Shown: positions 8,820 through 17,562, counted from the stretch's first letter. The stretch is 44,787 nucleotides of DNA from Thermoplasmatales archaeon SG8-52-3 (GCA_001595915.1 LSSG01000059.1:1-44787), one strand, 5' to 3'. The notes: generated by a model not told the origin, from the letters alone. Numbers and translations are program-made.

Positions 8820-9851
8820 TTATTTAATCTGATATATCTTTCGAATTGGCCAGGAGATTTCAATTCCTTCTTTATCAAAACGCTCTTTTAATTGCTTAAT
8901 AAACTCGTTTCTAACTATAAAACGTTTGAATGGTTCTTCAATTCTTAAGACGGCTATAAAATTAATATTTGAATCACCAAATTCTTTATATCTAAAAGCA
9001 GGTTCAAAGTCTTTAACAGCACCATCAACAGTTTTTTGAATATGCCTTGCAACCTCAAGAGTCACTTTCTCTACCTTTTTAAGGTCAGATTCATATGCAA
9101 CCCCACATGGTACCCATATTGAGAAATCTTTTACAGGCATTGAATAATTTACAATATTGCTTTCAGCAAGTTTACCATTAGGTATTATTAAAAGATTATC
9201 AGTTAAAGTTTTAATCCGAGTAGATCTCCAACCAATATCTTCTATTACACCACTTGTGTTTTCATCAAGTTCAATATAATCTCCAACATTTATCGGTTTA
9301 TCTGAAATTAAATGCACTCCTGCAAAGAAATTTGATAGAGTACTTTGAAGTGCAAGACCAATTGCAAGTGCACCTAATCCAACTCCAGCAATTAGGGGGG
9401 TAATATCAAAATCAAAATAACCAAGAATTAATGCTATTGCAACAACATATATTATAACATTTACTGCTTTGTTTAAAAGACCTGGTGTTCTTTCAAAACC
9501 TCTACGAACTTTGAGCCATCCACTCATTAAAACAGTTATAATACGAGATATAAGAAAAGCAGTAATAAAAACAGTAATAATAAAAAAAACTCCATCCACC
9601 CATAAATAATATTTCTCTAAAACTGTAAGTGATTTCAAAGATGTATATAGACCAATAAAAAATACAAAAATTAGAACAGGTAATGAAATTTGTTTTAGAA
9701 TAAATTCTCCATATTTCTTTTTTTTATCAACAATTCTTTTTACAATTAGTCTTAAAATTAAATAAGAAAGAGAAATAAAGATAATTGTCAAAATAAGAAT
9801 TATTAGGAATCTAAGATATTCATTACTAATTTGTTCTTCTAATATAGCCAA
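8820..9851 (-). CDS. MscS-family mechanosensitive channel
   Basis: This 343-residue protein starts at a TTG at 9851, supported by GGAGGAAAAAA directly upstream. It has about four hydrophobic helices, then the pore-lining Gly/Ala-rich helix (AGVGLGALAIGLALQSTLSNFFAG, residues about 154-177) that defines MscS, then the beta domain (INVGDYIELDENTSGVIEDIGWRSTRIKT and IIPNGKLAESNIVNYS) and a C-terminal alpha/beta domain ending in PIRKIY. MscS channels open on membrane tension to release solutes after hypo-osmotic shock. It heads the minus-strand ion-homeostasis run and a second MscS protein is encoded at 10734-11606. Confidence 0.93.
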   Translation of the reverse strand: MAILEEQISNEYLRFLIILILTIIFISLSYLILRLIVKRIVDKKKKYGEFILKQISLPVLIFVFFIGLYTSLKSLTVLEKYYLWVDGVFFIITVFITAFLISRIITVLMSGWLKVRRGFERTPGLLNKAVNVIIYVVAIALILGYFDFDITPLIAGVGLGALAIGLALQSTLSNFFAGVHLISDKPINVGDYIELDENTSGVIEDIGWRSTRIKTLTDNLLIIPNGKLAESNIVNYSMPVKDFSIWVPCGVAYESDLKKVEKVTLEVARHIQKTVDGAVKDFEPAFRYKEFGDSNINFIAVLRIEEPFKRFIVRNEFIKQLKERFDKEGIEISWPIRKIYQIK

Positions 9852-10004
9852 TTTTTTCCTCCATGGTCTGCATTTTTAGATTAATATTCAAAATAAATAG
9901 TTTCTGTATTTATATAGACTTATCAAATATTTACTTTAACAAGAATATAGTTTAAAAACCTAATCAATATAACAGGTTATATTAACTTAAAAAGAGGAAT
10001 TATT

Positions 10005-10145
10005 ATGACTGAATTCTGTGAGATATGTGGTGAAGAATTAGATCTAGATGAAGAAAATGAGGGTATTTGTGAAAACTGTAAGAAATCACAAAAAGAAGAA
10101 AAATATAAATCTGACGAGGATTTTGTTGATCCTGGAATAACTTAA
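10005..10145 (+). CDS. Small zinc-ribbon protein, 46 residues
   Basis: An ATG at 10005 follows AAGAGG about 6 nt upstream and opens a 46-residue frame. It begins MTEFCEICGEELDLDEENEG and then has ICENC, giving two CxxC pairs (C5/C8, C22/C25) that would bind one zinc ion. The rest is highly acidic and lysine-rich. It lies on the plus strand between two minus-strand MscS genes. Similar tiny zinc ribbons are common in archaea, usually of unknown role and possibly binding protein or nucleic acid. The coding frame and binding site are visible; function is unknown. Confidence 0.75.
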   Translation: MTEFCEICGEELDLDEENEGICENCKKSQKEEKYKSDEDFVDPGIT

Positions 10146-10169
10146 CAACAATTCTCTTCAATTTTTTTT

Positions 10170-10727
10170 TTATCTTTTGTGTTCTTGAGGAGGATTTACA
10201 TGTGGAGAAATTAGATCCATAAGATACTCTCTTAAAATATATCTAATAATAGCAAGCCAAAGCATTGCTAAAATGATGAAAATTATTGTTATATAATCCC
10301 AAGGATTTATCACCAAACCAAGAGCAATACCAGCAGCAGGAGCATGCTCAGTATTGGTAACAGCCATTATAAAAATTGCAAAGCCTATTGCTATTGCTCC
10401 AAATATTACTAAAGCTGTTGTTTCTGAAAAACCAAATGTACTTTTAATTTGTGATTGGGAAATAAAAAAGAATATAAAGCCAACAATCAAACCAACAATA
10501 TATCCACCAATAAGTCGTCTGGGATCAGACGAATATTGAGTTGGCATAGTAAATATAATAAATGCACTTGCCCCAAGAGCGGTAATTATTGCTGTTTTAT
10601 TTAAAACATCTAAAAAAATTAAAACTGCAAGAATTGTAATTGTTGCAAGAAAACATTGAAAAATGTATTTTAATGTATTTTTTCTAAACTTTTTGTCAAT
10701 CCAGATTATTTTTGTCATTTTTCGCAT
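10170..10727 (-). CDS. HPP-family integral membrane protein
   Basis: This 185-residue protein has four to five transmembrane helices with the HPP-family pattern: LGASAFIIFTMP, then SSDPRRLIGGYIVG, and EHAPAAGIALGLVIN. Here EHAPA stands where the family name-giving HPP motif usually lies. Some HPP proteins are nitrite transporters (NrtS) but most are uncharacterised; transport is an inference. Either ATG at 10727 or ATG at 10718 could be the start, with neither showing a clear ribosome binding site. It begins 6 nt after the stop of the upstream MscS gene, so the two are probably one transcript. Confidence 0.82.
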   Translation of the reverse strand: MRKMTKIIWIDKKFRKNTLKYIFQCFLATITILAVLIFLDVLNKTAIITALGASAFIIFTMPTQYSSDPRRLIGGYIVGLIVGFIFFFISQSQIKSTFGFSETTALVIFGAIAIGFAIFIMAVTNTEHAPAAGIALGLVINPWDYITIIFIILAMLWLAIIRYILREYLMDLISPHVNPPQEHKR

Positions 10728-10733
10728 TCGATT

Positions 10734-11606
10734 TTATTTAACAAGTTTATTTTCAGGAAGTATAATCTGTGTATGAGGATATGCAACTTCAACATCATCT
10801 GTTTTTCTAATTTCTTTTAAAATTTCCCTAATAATATCTGTTGCTAGAGCATTTCTTTTCATTGCCATAGTGTGATATCTAACTGTTATATCTATACCTG
10901 AATCTTTTGTTTTAAGTCTTATGTGAGAACCAATCAGCTTTTTTTTTGTAAAAAAATTCCAATGAGGTGTCATAATTTTTTTAACAGCATCATTCATAAT
11001 TTTTTCTGCTTTTTCAAGATTACTCTCATAAGTAATAGTAACAGTTACCTCATCAAGTATAATATCGTCTTTTTCATTGTAGTTTATTATTTCTTTTTCA
11101 AAAATAATTGATGTAGGAAGTATCACAGTTCTATTTGATTTTTCCTCACCTTCTATTGTTCCGCCAACTTCTTCTAAATGAATATGAGTGAGTGAAATAT
11201 TTGTGATATCTCCTTTTATATTTGAAATAATTACTCTATCACCAATACTAAATTGTTTTCGAGATATAATTATCAACCAAGCAAATACCCCAGTAATAGG
11301 CTTTTGCAATGCCATTCCAAGAGCTACAGTTAATAAACCTGCTATAAAACCAATATCTCCTAAACTACCATAATAAGCAATTACAATTACTATAAACAAA
11401 AAAAATGCAAATATGAATTTAAGCAAACTAAGAAAAGTTACAACATTAGAAATTTGTTTTTTCCTAGTAACTTTTTTTAACAATATATTTTTAATTACTT
11501 TTATAACAATGCTAAAAACAATAAATACAAGAATGACTGCTACCAAAAAATAAATTGTTTCAAGATAGGGATTAATATTAATAAGGATTTCATCAATAAA
11601 ACTCAT
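10734..11606 (-). CDS. MscS-family mechanosensitive channel, second copy
   Basis: This protein of about 290 residues has three hydrophobic helices, the third being the MscS pore helix in a Gly/Ala-rich form (FIAGLLTVALGMALQKPITG). The beta domain follows (FSIGDRVIISNIKGDITNISLTHIHL) and then a C-terminal alpha/beta region. It is unusual in having an insertion with EEVGGTIEGEEKSNRT before the TVILPTS strand. The ATG at 11606 is preferred over the GTG at 11612. A TATA-like TTATATAG about 20 nt upstream suggests a leaderless message. It probably protects against osmotic downshock, and is followed at once by the HPP-family gene. Confidence 0.87.
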   Translation of the reverse strand: MSFIDEILININPYLETIYFLVAVILVFIVFSIVIKVIKNILLKKVTRKKQISNVVTFLSLLKFIFAFFLFIVIVIAYYGSLGDIGFIAGLLTVALGMALQKPITGVFAWLIIISRKQFSIGDRVIISNIKGDITNISLTHIHLEEVGGTIEGEEKSNRTVILPTSIIFEKEIINYNEKDDIILDEVTVTITYESNLEKAEKIMNDAVKKIMTPHWNFFTKKKLIGSHIRLKTKDSGIDITVRYHTMAMKRNALATDIIREILKEIRKTDDVEVAYPHTQIILPENKLVK

Positions 11607-11655
11607 GTACACCCATTATACTATATAATTATTTTCTATAAAAGGTTTTATTTTA

Positions 11656-11886
11656 CTAATCTCTTAGTCGGTATCTGATTGCATCAATATTGTGCCATGG
11701 GAAAAAATCATTTACACAAATTTCTGCTTTGTCACCTATTTGTCTCTCAAGAACTATACCCAATTTATCGATGCTAATTAATTTACCCTCATAGCTTTGT
11801 GTTTCCTCGGTCTTTTTCTTGAAACCAAATCTAACTAATACTGTTACATCCTTTCCCTTGAATTTTATTAGTTCAATTTTTTCCAA
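11656..11886 (-). CDS. Small Sm-like beta-barrel protein, unknown
   Basis: I place the start at the TTG at 11886 (76 residues). GGTGAT lies 3 nt upstream, and the best TATA element (TTATTATAAAAG, about 11930-11940) would start the RNA downstream of the alternative TTG at 11922. The protein alternates beta strands: GKDVTVLVRFGF, SYEGKLISIDKLGIVLER, AEICVNDFFPWHNIDAIRY. The pattern of a modified surface-binding barrel with a final strand reading PWHNIDAI is typical of Sm/LSm-like folds. A role in RNA binding is possible but not shown. It lies just upstream of the second MscS gene on the same strand. Confidence 0.6.
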   Translation of the reverse strand: MEKIELIKFKGKDVTVLVRFGFKKKTEETQSYEGKLISIDKLGIVLERQIGDKAEICVNDFFPWHNIDAIRYRLRD

Positions 11887-12099
11887 ATTATCACCTAATA
11901 TTATCCTATTTTTTGGATCCAAATATCTTTTATAATAATCCTGCTTTATATCTCAAAATAAAATCTATTAATAAGTATTGAGTGTAAATATCAAGGAAAA
12001 TATCTATTTAAATCGTTTAAAACACGGAATATTCTTAAAAATAGGTTTTATTTTGCAATAACTACCTTATATTTAAATATAAAAAATTGGGATGATTAA

Positions 12100-12705
12100 A
12101 TGATTGAATTAACAAATATTACTAGTACCGAAATTTATGCATGGGTTATTCTTCCATTTTTGATATTTTTTGCTCGAGTCTGTGATGTTAGTCTTGGGAC
12201 AATAAGAATAATATTTGTGTCAAAGGGATTAAAATATCTTGCTCCTCTTATTGGTTTTTTTGAAATTATAATTTGGCTTTTAGCTATTGGGCAAATAATT
12301 CAGAATCTAACAAATGTATATTATTATATTTTTTATGCTGCTGGTTTTGCTATTGGTAATTTTGTTGGTATTTTAATTGATGAAAAATTAAAAATAGGAA
12401 CTGTTGGGGTAAGAATAATTACTAGAAAAGATGCCCAAGGATTGGTTAGTGCATTGAAAAAAGCTAATTATGGACTAACAGTTTTAGATGCAGAGGGTTC
12501 AAATGGTATGGTAAAAATTATTTTTACAGTTGTAAATCGTCAAAATATTCAGGATGTAATTAAAATTGTTAAAAAGTATAATTCTAAGGCATTTTACTCT
12601 ATTGAAGATATTAGATATGTTAGTGAGGTATTACCAACTCACACTAAGACATGGTATAGTAAAGATATATCAATATTTTTCAGATGGTTGCGTAAAGCAA
12701 AATAG
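12100..12705 (+). CDS. UPF0316 / DUF2179 membrane protein
   Basis: This 201-residue protein has three N-terminal transmembrane helices with the family signature FFARVCDVSLGTIRIIFV and FAIGNFVGILIDEKLKIG, followed by a soluble DUF2179 domain (VRIITRKDAQGL through KAFYSIEDIRYVSE) with a ferredoxin-like alternation. UPF0316 proteins are membrane-anchored and uncharacterised; related DUF2179 domains occur in YitT-type proteins. A TATA-like CTTATATTTAAATA lies about 25 nt upstream and GGGATGAT serves as ribosome binding site. It is convergent with the DUF202-like gene, with 4 bp between the two stop codons. Confidence 0.9.
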   Translation: MIELTNITSTEIYAWVILPFLIFFARVCDVSLGTIRIIFVSKGLKYLAPLIGFFEIIIWLLAIGQIIQNLTNVYYYIFYAAGFAIGNFVGILIDEKLKIGTVGVRIITRKDAQGLVSALKKANYGLTVLDAEGSNGMVKIIFTVVNRQNIQDVIKIVKKYNSKAFYSIEDIRYVSEVLPTHTKTWYSKDISIFFRWLRKAK

Positions 12706-12709
12706 ATTA

Positions 12710-13039
12710 TTAACAGGAATCTATTATATCTTTCATGTTATACTGTTTTTTAATTTCTTGTATCTTATGATCAACATCTTTTATCCTTTTAAATGATCTT
12801 AAAATAAGATATGCTCCAAAAATTATTAATAAAATACAAATTGTAAGTAATGGTATTATAAAATGAAGAGATGCCATAACATCATAGTATCTAGATGTAG
12901 CTATTAGTACAGTAAAAACAGATATTGGTAGTGTAAAAATTGCTATTGCTGTTCTTAGAATTGCTAGTGATGTTCTTTTTTCAGCAAGTAACAATGATAT
13001 TGCGTTATATACATCTGAAGAAAATTCTTTTTTTATCAT
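12710..13039 (-). CDS. DUF202-like small membrane protein
   Basis: This 109-residue protein contains LAEKRTSLAILRTAIAIF (residues about 19-36), matching the DUF202 motif (LAxERTxLAWLRTxLA), then two further membrane helices and a basic C-terminal tail. DUF202 proteins are small membrane proteins of unknown function; the domain also occurs in VTC polyphosphate polymerases. Its ATG overlaps the stop of the proteasome alpha gene by 4 nt (ATGA), so the two are translated together from one message. Such coupling to a proteasome subunit is odd. Confidence 0.72.
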   Translation of the reverse strand: MIKKEFSSDVYNAISLLLAEKRTSLAILRTAIAIFTLPISVFTVLIATSRYYDVMASLHFIIPLLTICILLIIFGAYLILRSFKRIKDVDHKIQEIKKQYNMKDIIDSC

Positions 13040-13740
13040 TTTATCATTTTTTTTATTTTTGATTTTTCAAGTTTATAAAATCCTTTATTTTTATCTATTA
13101 TTCCAACTTCAACACAATCTATGTTTATTTTTCTTTTAAAAACCTTTTTAATACAATTAACAGAAAGTTCTATTGATTTTTCAAGTGATAGGTTATCATT
13201 ATACTGTTTATTTAGATATTTTATAATCTCTTTGTTTTTTATCCCTTCACAGATTGCTTTATATTCTAAAAAGGAACCCGAGGGATCTGTTGCAAAAATA
13301 TGGATACCTGATGAGTCAATTCCTGCAATAAATAATACTAATCCAAAAGGTCTAACTCCACCAAAAGTTGTAAACAAATGCATATAACTACATAATTCCT
13401 TAACTAAACTTTTTAAATCAATTTGTTCATCATACCAAATTTTATAATTAGCAGCTATCTCCTGAGAATATTCTATTAAATGTCTAGCATCAGCAGATAA
13501 ACCAATATATGCGCATAAATAATTCTTATCAATAAGATTTATTTTATCAATTGAAGAAACTTCTATTAAATTTGAAGAAATATCTTTATAAGCAAGGATT
13601 ATAACTCCTTCTTTATATTTCAATGCAATAGTAGTTGATCCTTTTTTAATTGCTTCTCTTGCATATTCTACCTGAAATAGCCTACCTTCTGGAGAAAAAA
13701 TAGTACTGTCAAAATCGTATTGAGAATTTAATGATTCCAT
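13036..13740 (-). CDS. psmA: Archaeal 20S proteasome alpha subunit
   Basis: This 234-residue protein carries the alpha-type N-terminal helix signature STIFSPEGRLFQVEYAREAIKKG, which forms the gate of the 20S core. It lacks the propeptide and N-terminal threonine of beta subunits. Other conserved elements are SSIDKINLID (with the lysine that docks the regulatory ATPase), GLSADARHLIEYS, FGGVRPFGL and DPSGSFLEYKA. The region usually reading DKRITSKL reads YKDISSNL here, so this is a somewhat divergent alpha subunit. A clear ribosome binding site (CTGGAGT) lies about 6 nt before the ATG at 13740. No beta subunit or ATPase gene lies in the window. The alpha heptamer caps the beta rings and controls substrate entry. 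Confidence 0.93.
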   Translation of the reverse strand: MESLNSQYDFDSTIFSPEGRLFQVEYAREAIKKGSTTIALKYKEGVIILAYKDISSNLIEVSSIDKINLIDKNYLCAYIGLSADARHLIEYSQEIAANYKIWYDEQIDLKSLVKELCSYMHLFTTFGGVRPFGLVLFIAGIDSSGIHIFATDPSGSFLEYKAICEGIKNKEIIKYLNKQYNDNLSLEKSIELSVNCIKKVFKRKINIDCVEVGIIDKNKGFYKLEKSKIKKMIK

Positions 13741-13897
13741 TTTTTACTCCAGATATAATTTTTGAAAAATTTATTTTTTTTCGTTTCGAATTTTTACCAG
13801 AATGTAATATCATATCTATATAGCTTATCTTTTAACATCTATCGACATTTTTAAATAAGACCTTTATGGTTATCTTTTTTTGTTTAGTGGCAAAATC

Positions 13898-15037
13898 ATG
13901 CCTTCAGAACAAGAAATTAAAAAAAATAATTCATCCAATAATGGGAAGTCTAATGATATAAAATCAGAAATAATTTTGAATCTTTTAGATGGAGCAAAAT
14001 CTCAATTTCCTCCAATTGCTCCTGAGCTTGATACTCAAAGAAAAATAGCATCAGATTTAAATCGCTCTATGGAAGAAAGACTTGAAGCTTTTGAGGACAT
14101 TATTGATTCTGAAATTGGTGATACAAACCTTACTCGTGCAAGAAATATTGAAAGAGAATTTGGATTACGTCAAATTTTTTTAAAATTTGAAGGAACAACT
14201 CCTACCGGTACTCAAAAAGATCGTATAGCTTTTGCACAAGTTATGGACGCTTTAAGAAGAGGATATGATACAGTAACTGTTGCTACTTGTGGAAATTATG
14301 GAGCAGCGATTTCACTTGCATCTTCTATTGCAGGAATTAATTGTGAAATAGTTATTCCTGAAAAATATCATACGAGCAGAATTAAAGAAATTGAAGAATC
14401 TGGTGCAAAAATAATCCGTGTTCCTGGTGATTATGAAAATGCGGTAAAGATTTCTCAAGAGATGGCTGATAAAAAGGAGTATTACGATGCTAATGCTGGG
14501 GGTAATAATACAATGATACAGCTTCGTGCATATGGTGAAATTGCATATGAAATTTATGATGAGCTTCGTGATGCACCAGCAGTAGTTGCAATGCCTGTTT
14601 CTAATGGTACAACTCTTGCAGGAATTTATAAAGGTTTTTTAAGCATTTATAGACGTGGTAAAACTTCTAAGATTCCAAGAATTGTTGCTGGCTCCTCTTA
14701 TGGGAAAAACCCTATTATACAAGCTTTTTTAAAAAATCTTACAAATTGTGAGGATTTATCTCCTGAAAAGATTCATGAAACCGCAATAAATGAACCATTG
14801 ATAAATTGGCGATCTATTGATGGTGATTATGCTCTTGAGGCTATTAGAGAGACCGGTGGTTGGGGTGCTTATGCTACTGATAAAAACATGATATATTTTT
14901 CAAAACTTCTTCGTGAAAAAGAGGGCCTTAGTGTTCTTCCTGCATCAACTGCTGGTCTTATTGCACTTTTAGATAAACATAAAAAAGATATTTTACCAAA
15001 TGATAGATACGTTATAATCTTAACAGGTAGAAAGTAA
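13898..15037 (+). CDS. Threonine-synthase-like PLP-dependent enzyme (fold type II)
   Basis: The ATG at 13898 gives 379 residues. An extension of about 70 mostly hydrophilic residues precedes a fold type II PLP domain. The lysine of PTGTQKDR (K107) should form the Schiff base. The phosphate-binding loop and substrate loops follow (TVATCGNYGAAIS; PVSNGTTLAGIYKG). Threonine synthases normally read PTGSFKDR, so Q replaces F. The enzyme is followed by DUF1611 and MurL-like genes on the same strand (gap 38 nt, then overlap), which suggests a role in that pathway and not simply threonine synthesis. It may act on a beta- or gamma-substituted amino acid. TTTAAATA at about 13850 is a likely TATA box. 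The fold assignment is sure; the reaction is not. Confidence 0.8.
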   Translation: MPSEQEIKKNNSSNNGKSNDIKSEIILNLLDGAKSQFPPIAPELDTQRKIASDLNRSMEERLEAFEDIIDSEIGDTNLTRARNIEREFGLRQIFLKFEGTTPTGTQKDRIAFAQVMDALRRGYDTVTVATCGNYGAAISLASSIAGINCEIVIPEKYHTSRIKEIEESGAKIIRVPGDYENAVKISQEMADKKEYYDANAGGNNTMIQLRAYGEIAYEIYDELRDAPAVVAMPVSNGTTLAGIYKGFLSIYRRGKTSKIPRIVAGSSYGKNPIIQAFLKNLTNCEDLSPEKIHETAINEPLINWRSIDGDYALEAIRETGGWGAYATDKNMIYFSKLLREKEGLSVLPASTAGLIALLDKHKKDILPNDRYVIILTGRK

Positions 15038-15075
15038 AATATTACTATTTTCTATATTTGGTTTGTGGCTGAGTT

Positions 15076-16125
15076 ATGAATAAAAAAAAAGCTATTGTTT
15101 ATGCAGATAGGTTCTTTAACTGTGCTGATGGTAAAACTGCTCATGGTCTTGTAAGATATAGTAAAAGGTTTGATATAGAATGTGTTGTGGATAGTACTAT
15201 TTCTGAGGGAGATGCAGGGGAAATTTTAGATGGAGTAAAAAGAAATATTCCTTTATTTAATGATCTTAAAAAAGCATATAATAAGGTTAAAGTAAATACT
15301 TTTATTATTGGAGCCGTATCAGAAGGAGGCGTTTTACCAAAAGATTATGATAAGGCAGTTATCTGGGCACTTGAAAATAATCTTGATATTGTGTCTGGTC
15401 TGCATCAATTTATATCTGATGATCCTGTTTTTTCAAAATTAGCTATAAAGTATGGATGTAATATTATTGATGTAAGAAAGATTTTTCGTGATCATAAACG
15501 TTTTTATACAGGAGAAATAAAAAATGTTAAATCCAAACGAATAGCAATTATTGGAACAGATTCTGCGGTTGGTAAAAGAACTATTGCTGTTATGATAAAT
15601 GAAGAATTGAAGAAGAGAGGTAGAAAAACTGATATGATTTATACCGGCCAAACTGGCTGGATGCAGGGTTGGCCACATGGAATTGTTCTTGATGCTATGA
15701 TTAATGATTTTATATCTGGTGGAATTGAGGGTGCTATTCTCGACTCATGGAAGGATATTAAACCTGAATTTATGTTTATAGAAGGCCAAGGAAGCCTTGT
15801 TCATCCTTTTTTTCCAGGTGGTTATGAGATACTTGCCGCAGGAAAAATTGATGGATTTATTTTAGTTGATGCACCAAATAGGCCTCATATGGATGGCTTC
15901 CCAGATTATCCAATGCCAGATCCTAAAAGAGTAGTAAGAATCGCTGAATTACTTACTGAAAAACCATTAGTTGGTATTGGTATGAACAGAGAAAATATGG
16001 ATAAAGAAAAAATTAAAAATGTTAAATTAAATCTAAAGAATATTTTCAATGTACCTGTTATTGAACCTTTGAGTGAAGGTGTTTCTGAAATTGTTGAATC
16101 TTTGGAGGAAATAAATGCCAGGTAG
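15076..16125 (+). CDS. DUF1611 family protein (DgcN-like)
   Basis: This 349-residue protein has a Rossmann-like N-terminal domain (residues 1-150) and a P-loop domain beginning GTDSAVGKRT (160-169), followed by TGQTGWMQG (190-198) and EGQGSLVHP (236-244). These are all DUF1611 signatures. One bacterial DUF1611 member, DgcN, N-acetylates D-glutamate in a catabolic pathway together with DgcA, a dipeptide-epimerase-family racemase. A homolog of that partner is encoded here at 19698-20768. Whether this protein acetylates, or uses ATP in another acylation, cannot be read from sequence. Its stop codon overlaps the start of the MurL-like gene, so the two are coupled. Confidence 0.87.
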   Translation: MNKKKAIVYADRFFNCADGKTAHGLVRYSKRFDIECVVDSTISEGDAGEILDGVKRNIPLFNDLKKAYNKVKVNTFIIGAVSEGGVLPKDYDKAVIWALENNLDIVSGLHQFISDDPVFSKLAIKYGCNIIDVRKIFRDHKRFYTGEIKNVKSKRIAIIGTDSAVGKRTIAVMINEELKKRGRKTDMIYTGQTGWMQGWPHGIVLDAMINDFISGGIEGAILDSWKDIKPEFMFIEGQGSLVHPFFPGGYEILAAGKIDGFILVDAPNRPHMDGFPDYPMPDPKRVVRIAELLTEKPLVGIGMNRENMDKEKIKNVKLNLKNIFNVPVIEPLSEGVSEIVESLEEINAR

Positions 16126-17551
16126 AATACCTGATATGATTTGTTTTTCTTCAATTGAATTAGAAGATCCCAAAATTATTGGTAAAAGTGTCAAATCAAA
16201 TGTAATTCTAAATAAATTAAATGGTGATATATCTTCCTTTGATATTTTTTTAAAATATGATATGAAAGTAAAGGAAGATTTTCTTCCTATTTTACGTCTT
16301 GCATTTACTATGCCACTATTAAATTATGGTCTGTTTTCAAAAAAATTCATATTAAAATTTCCAATAAGTAAAGCAGATTATGATATTTTAAAAAAATTAA
16401 ATGAAATTTTTAGTAGAGATATTTTTGTAAATAAGATTCTTAGAAGAAGAGCTAATTATATTCTTCCTAAATTTCTTCCAAAAGAAGAAAATGTTAAACC
16501 TGAGGATGCTAATTCTAAAGCCACTATTGAATCAAATAAAATTTACACTGATATTGCAATTTCTTCTGATATTGATAAAAATTGCTGTGGTGTTTTATCA
16601 AGTGGTGGTAAAGAAAGTCTATTAACTTATAGTTTGCTAAATGAGATTGGATGTAAGACTTATCCATTATATGTAAATGAAAGTGGAGGACATTGGAGGA
16701 CTGCTGTTCCTGCTTATAGATATCATAAGAAAAATGATTCTAAAACCCAGCGAGTTTGGACTAATATTGATAGATATTATGTATTTATGCTTGATAATTT
16801 GAAATTTATCAGACCTGATCATAGAAAAGTATGGGCTGATACCTATCCTATTCGGCTTTGTATTTTTCCATATTATGTATTCTTACTTTTACCAATTTTT
16901 GCAGACAAAAAAATCGGCAATCTTCTTATTGGCAGTGAATTTGATGATTTGAGATCTAGACCTAAATATCTTGGGATTAATCACTATTATGGTATTTACG
17001 ATCAACATCAGGACTTTGATATCATTATGAATAATTGGTTTGCCAAAAGAATCCCTGGATTATTACAATGGTCAGTTGTAAGAAATATATCAGGTTTAAT
17101 TGTAGAAAGAATTCTTGTAAATCGATACCCAGAACTTGCTAAATATCAACGATCATGTCATTCATGTCATTTTGAAAAAGATGAAATAATACCTTGTGGT
17201 GTTTGCTCAAAATGCATGGGTGTTTTACTATTTTTACTTGCAAATAAAGCAGATCCTAAAATTATGAATTTTAAAAATGTACATATTGATAATTTTTCTA
17301 AAAATGTCAAACCATCAAATCTAAGGCTAGATGAAGATGAGAAAAATCAATCATTTTATCTTATTTATAATAAAGATAAAATTTCTAATTTTAAACCAAT
17401 AGATCATGTTGAAAAAATCCATATTAATAAAGATACATGCAATCCAGATATAATCCCTGAACATCTAAGAGAGAAACTTATGGGGATAATACAAAATTAC
17501 ACTAAAGGCAAATGTGAATTAAAAAATGAAGAATGGATTTCATTAAACTAA
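16115..17551 (+). CDS. MurL-like PP-loop ATP-dependent epimerase
   Basis: This 478-residue protein starts at an ATG overlapping the DUF1611 stop by 11 nt, with GGAGG 6 nt upstream. A variable N-terminal domain (1-150) is followed by an N-type ATP-pyrophosphatase domain with PP-loop SSGGKES (162-168) and YVNESGGHW. The later elements YPIRLCIFPYYVFLLL, LLIGSEFDD, WSVVRNISGLIVE and a cysteine cluster (C348, C351, C361, C364, C367; CGVCSKC) match the order seen in bacterial MurL. MurL adenylates and epimerises the terminal L-Glu of UDP-MurNAc-L-Ala-L-Glu. Archaea lack that substrate, so a different Glu-ending peptide or amino acid is likely. The resemblance is recalled from family motifs and has not been searched. 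Confidence 0.7.
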   Translation: MPGRIPDMICFSSIELEDPKIIGKSVKSNVILNKLNGDISSFDIFLKYDMKVKEDFLPILRLAFTMPLLNYGLFSKKFILKFPISKADYDILKKLNEIFSRDIFVNKILRRRANYILPKFLPKEENVKPEDANSKATIESNKIYTDIAISSDIDKNCCGVLSSGGKESLLTYSLLNEIGCKTYPLYVNESGGHWRTAVPAYRYHKKNDSKTQRVWTNIDRYYVFMLDNLKFIRPDHRKVWADTYPIRLCIFPYYVFLLLPIFADKKIGNLLIGSEFDDLRSRPKYLGINHYYGIYDQHQDFDIIMNNWFAKRIPGLLQWSVVRNISGLIVERILVNRYPELAKYQRSCHSCHFEKDEIIPCGVCSKCMGVLLFLLANKADPKIMNFKNVHIDNFSKNVKPSNLRLDEDEKNQSFYLIYNKDKISNFKPIDHVEKIHINKDTCNPDIIPEHLREKLMGIIQNYTKGKCELKNEEWISLN

Positions 17552-17562
17552 TTTTATTTATT

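Noticed and set aside
9852-10004. Possible gene between the first MscS gene and the small zinc-ribbon gene
   Set aside because: No frame with a start signal was found. It is AT-rich promoter sequence for the divergent genes.
13898-15037. Naming the PLP enzyme thrC
   Set aside because: The fold is shared by threonine synthase, ammonia-lyases and others. The loop reads PTGTQKDR and the gene sits with DUF1611 and MurL-like genes, so the exact reaction is open.
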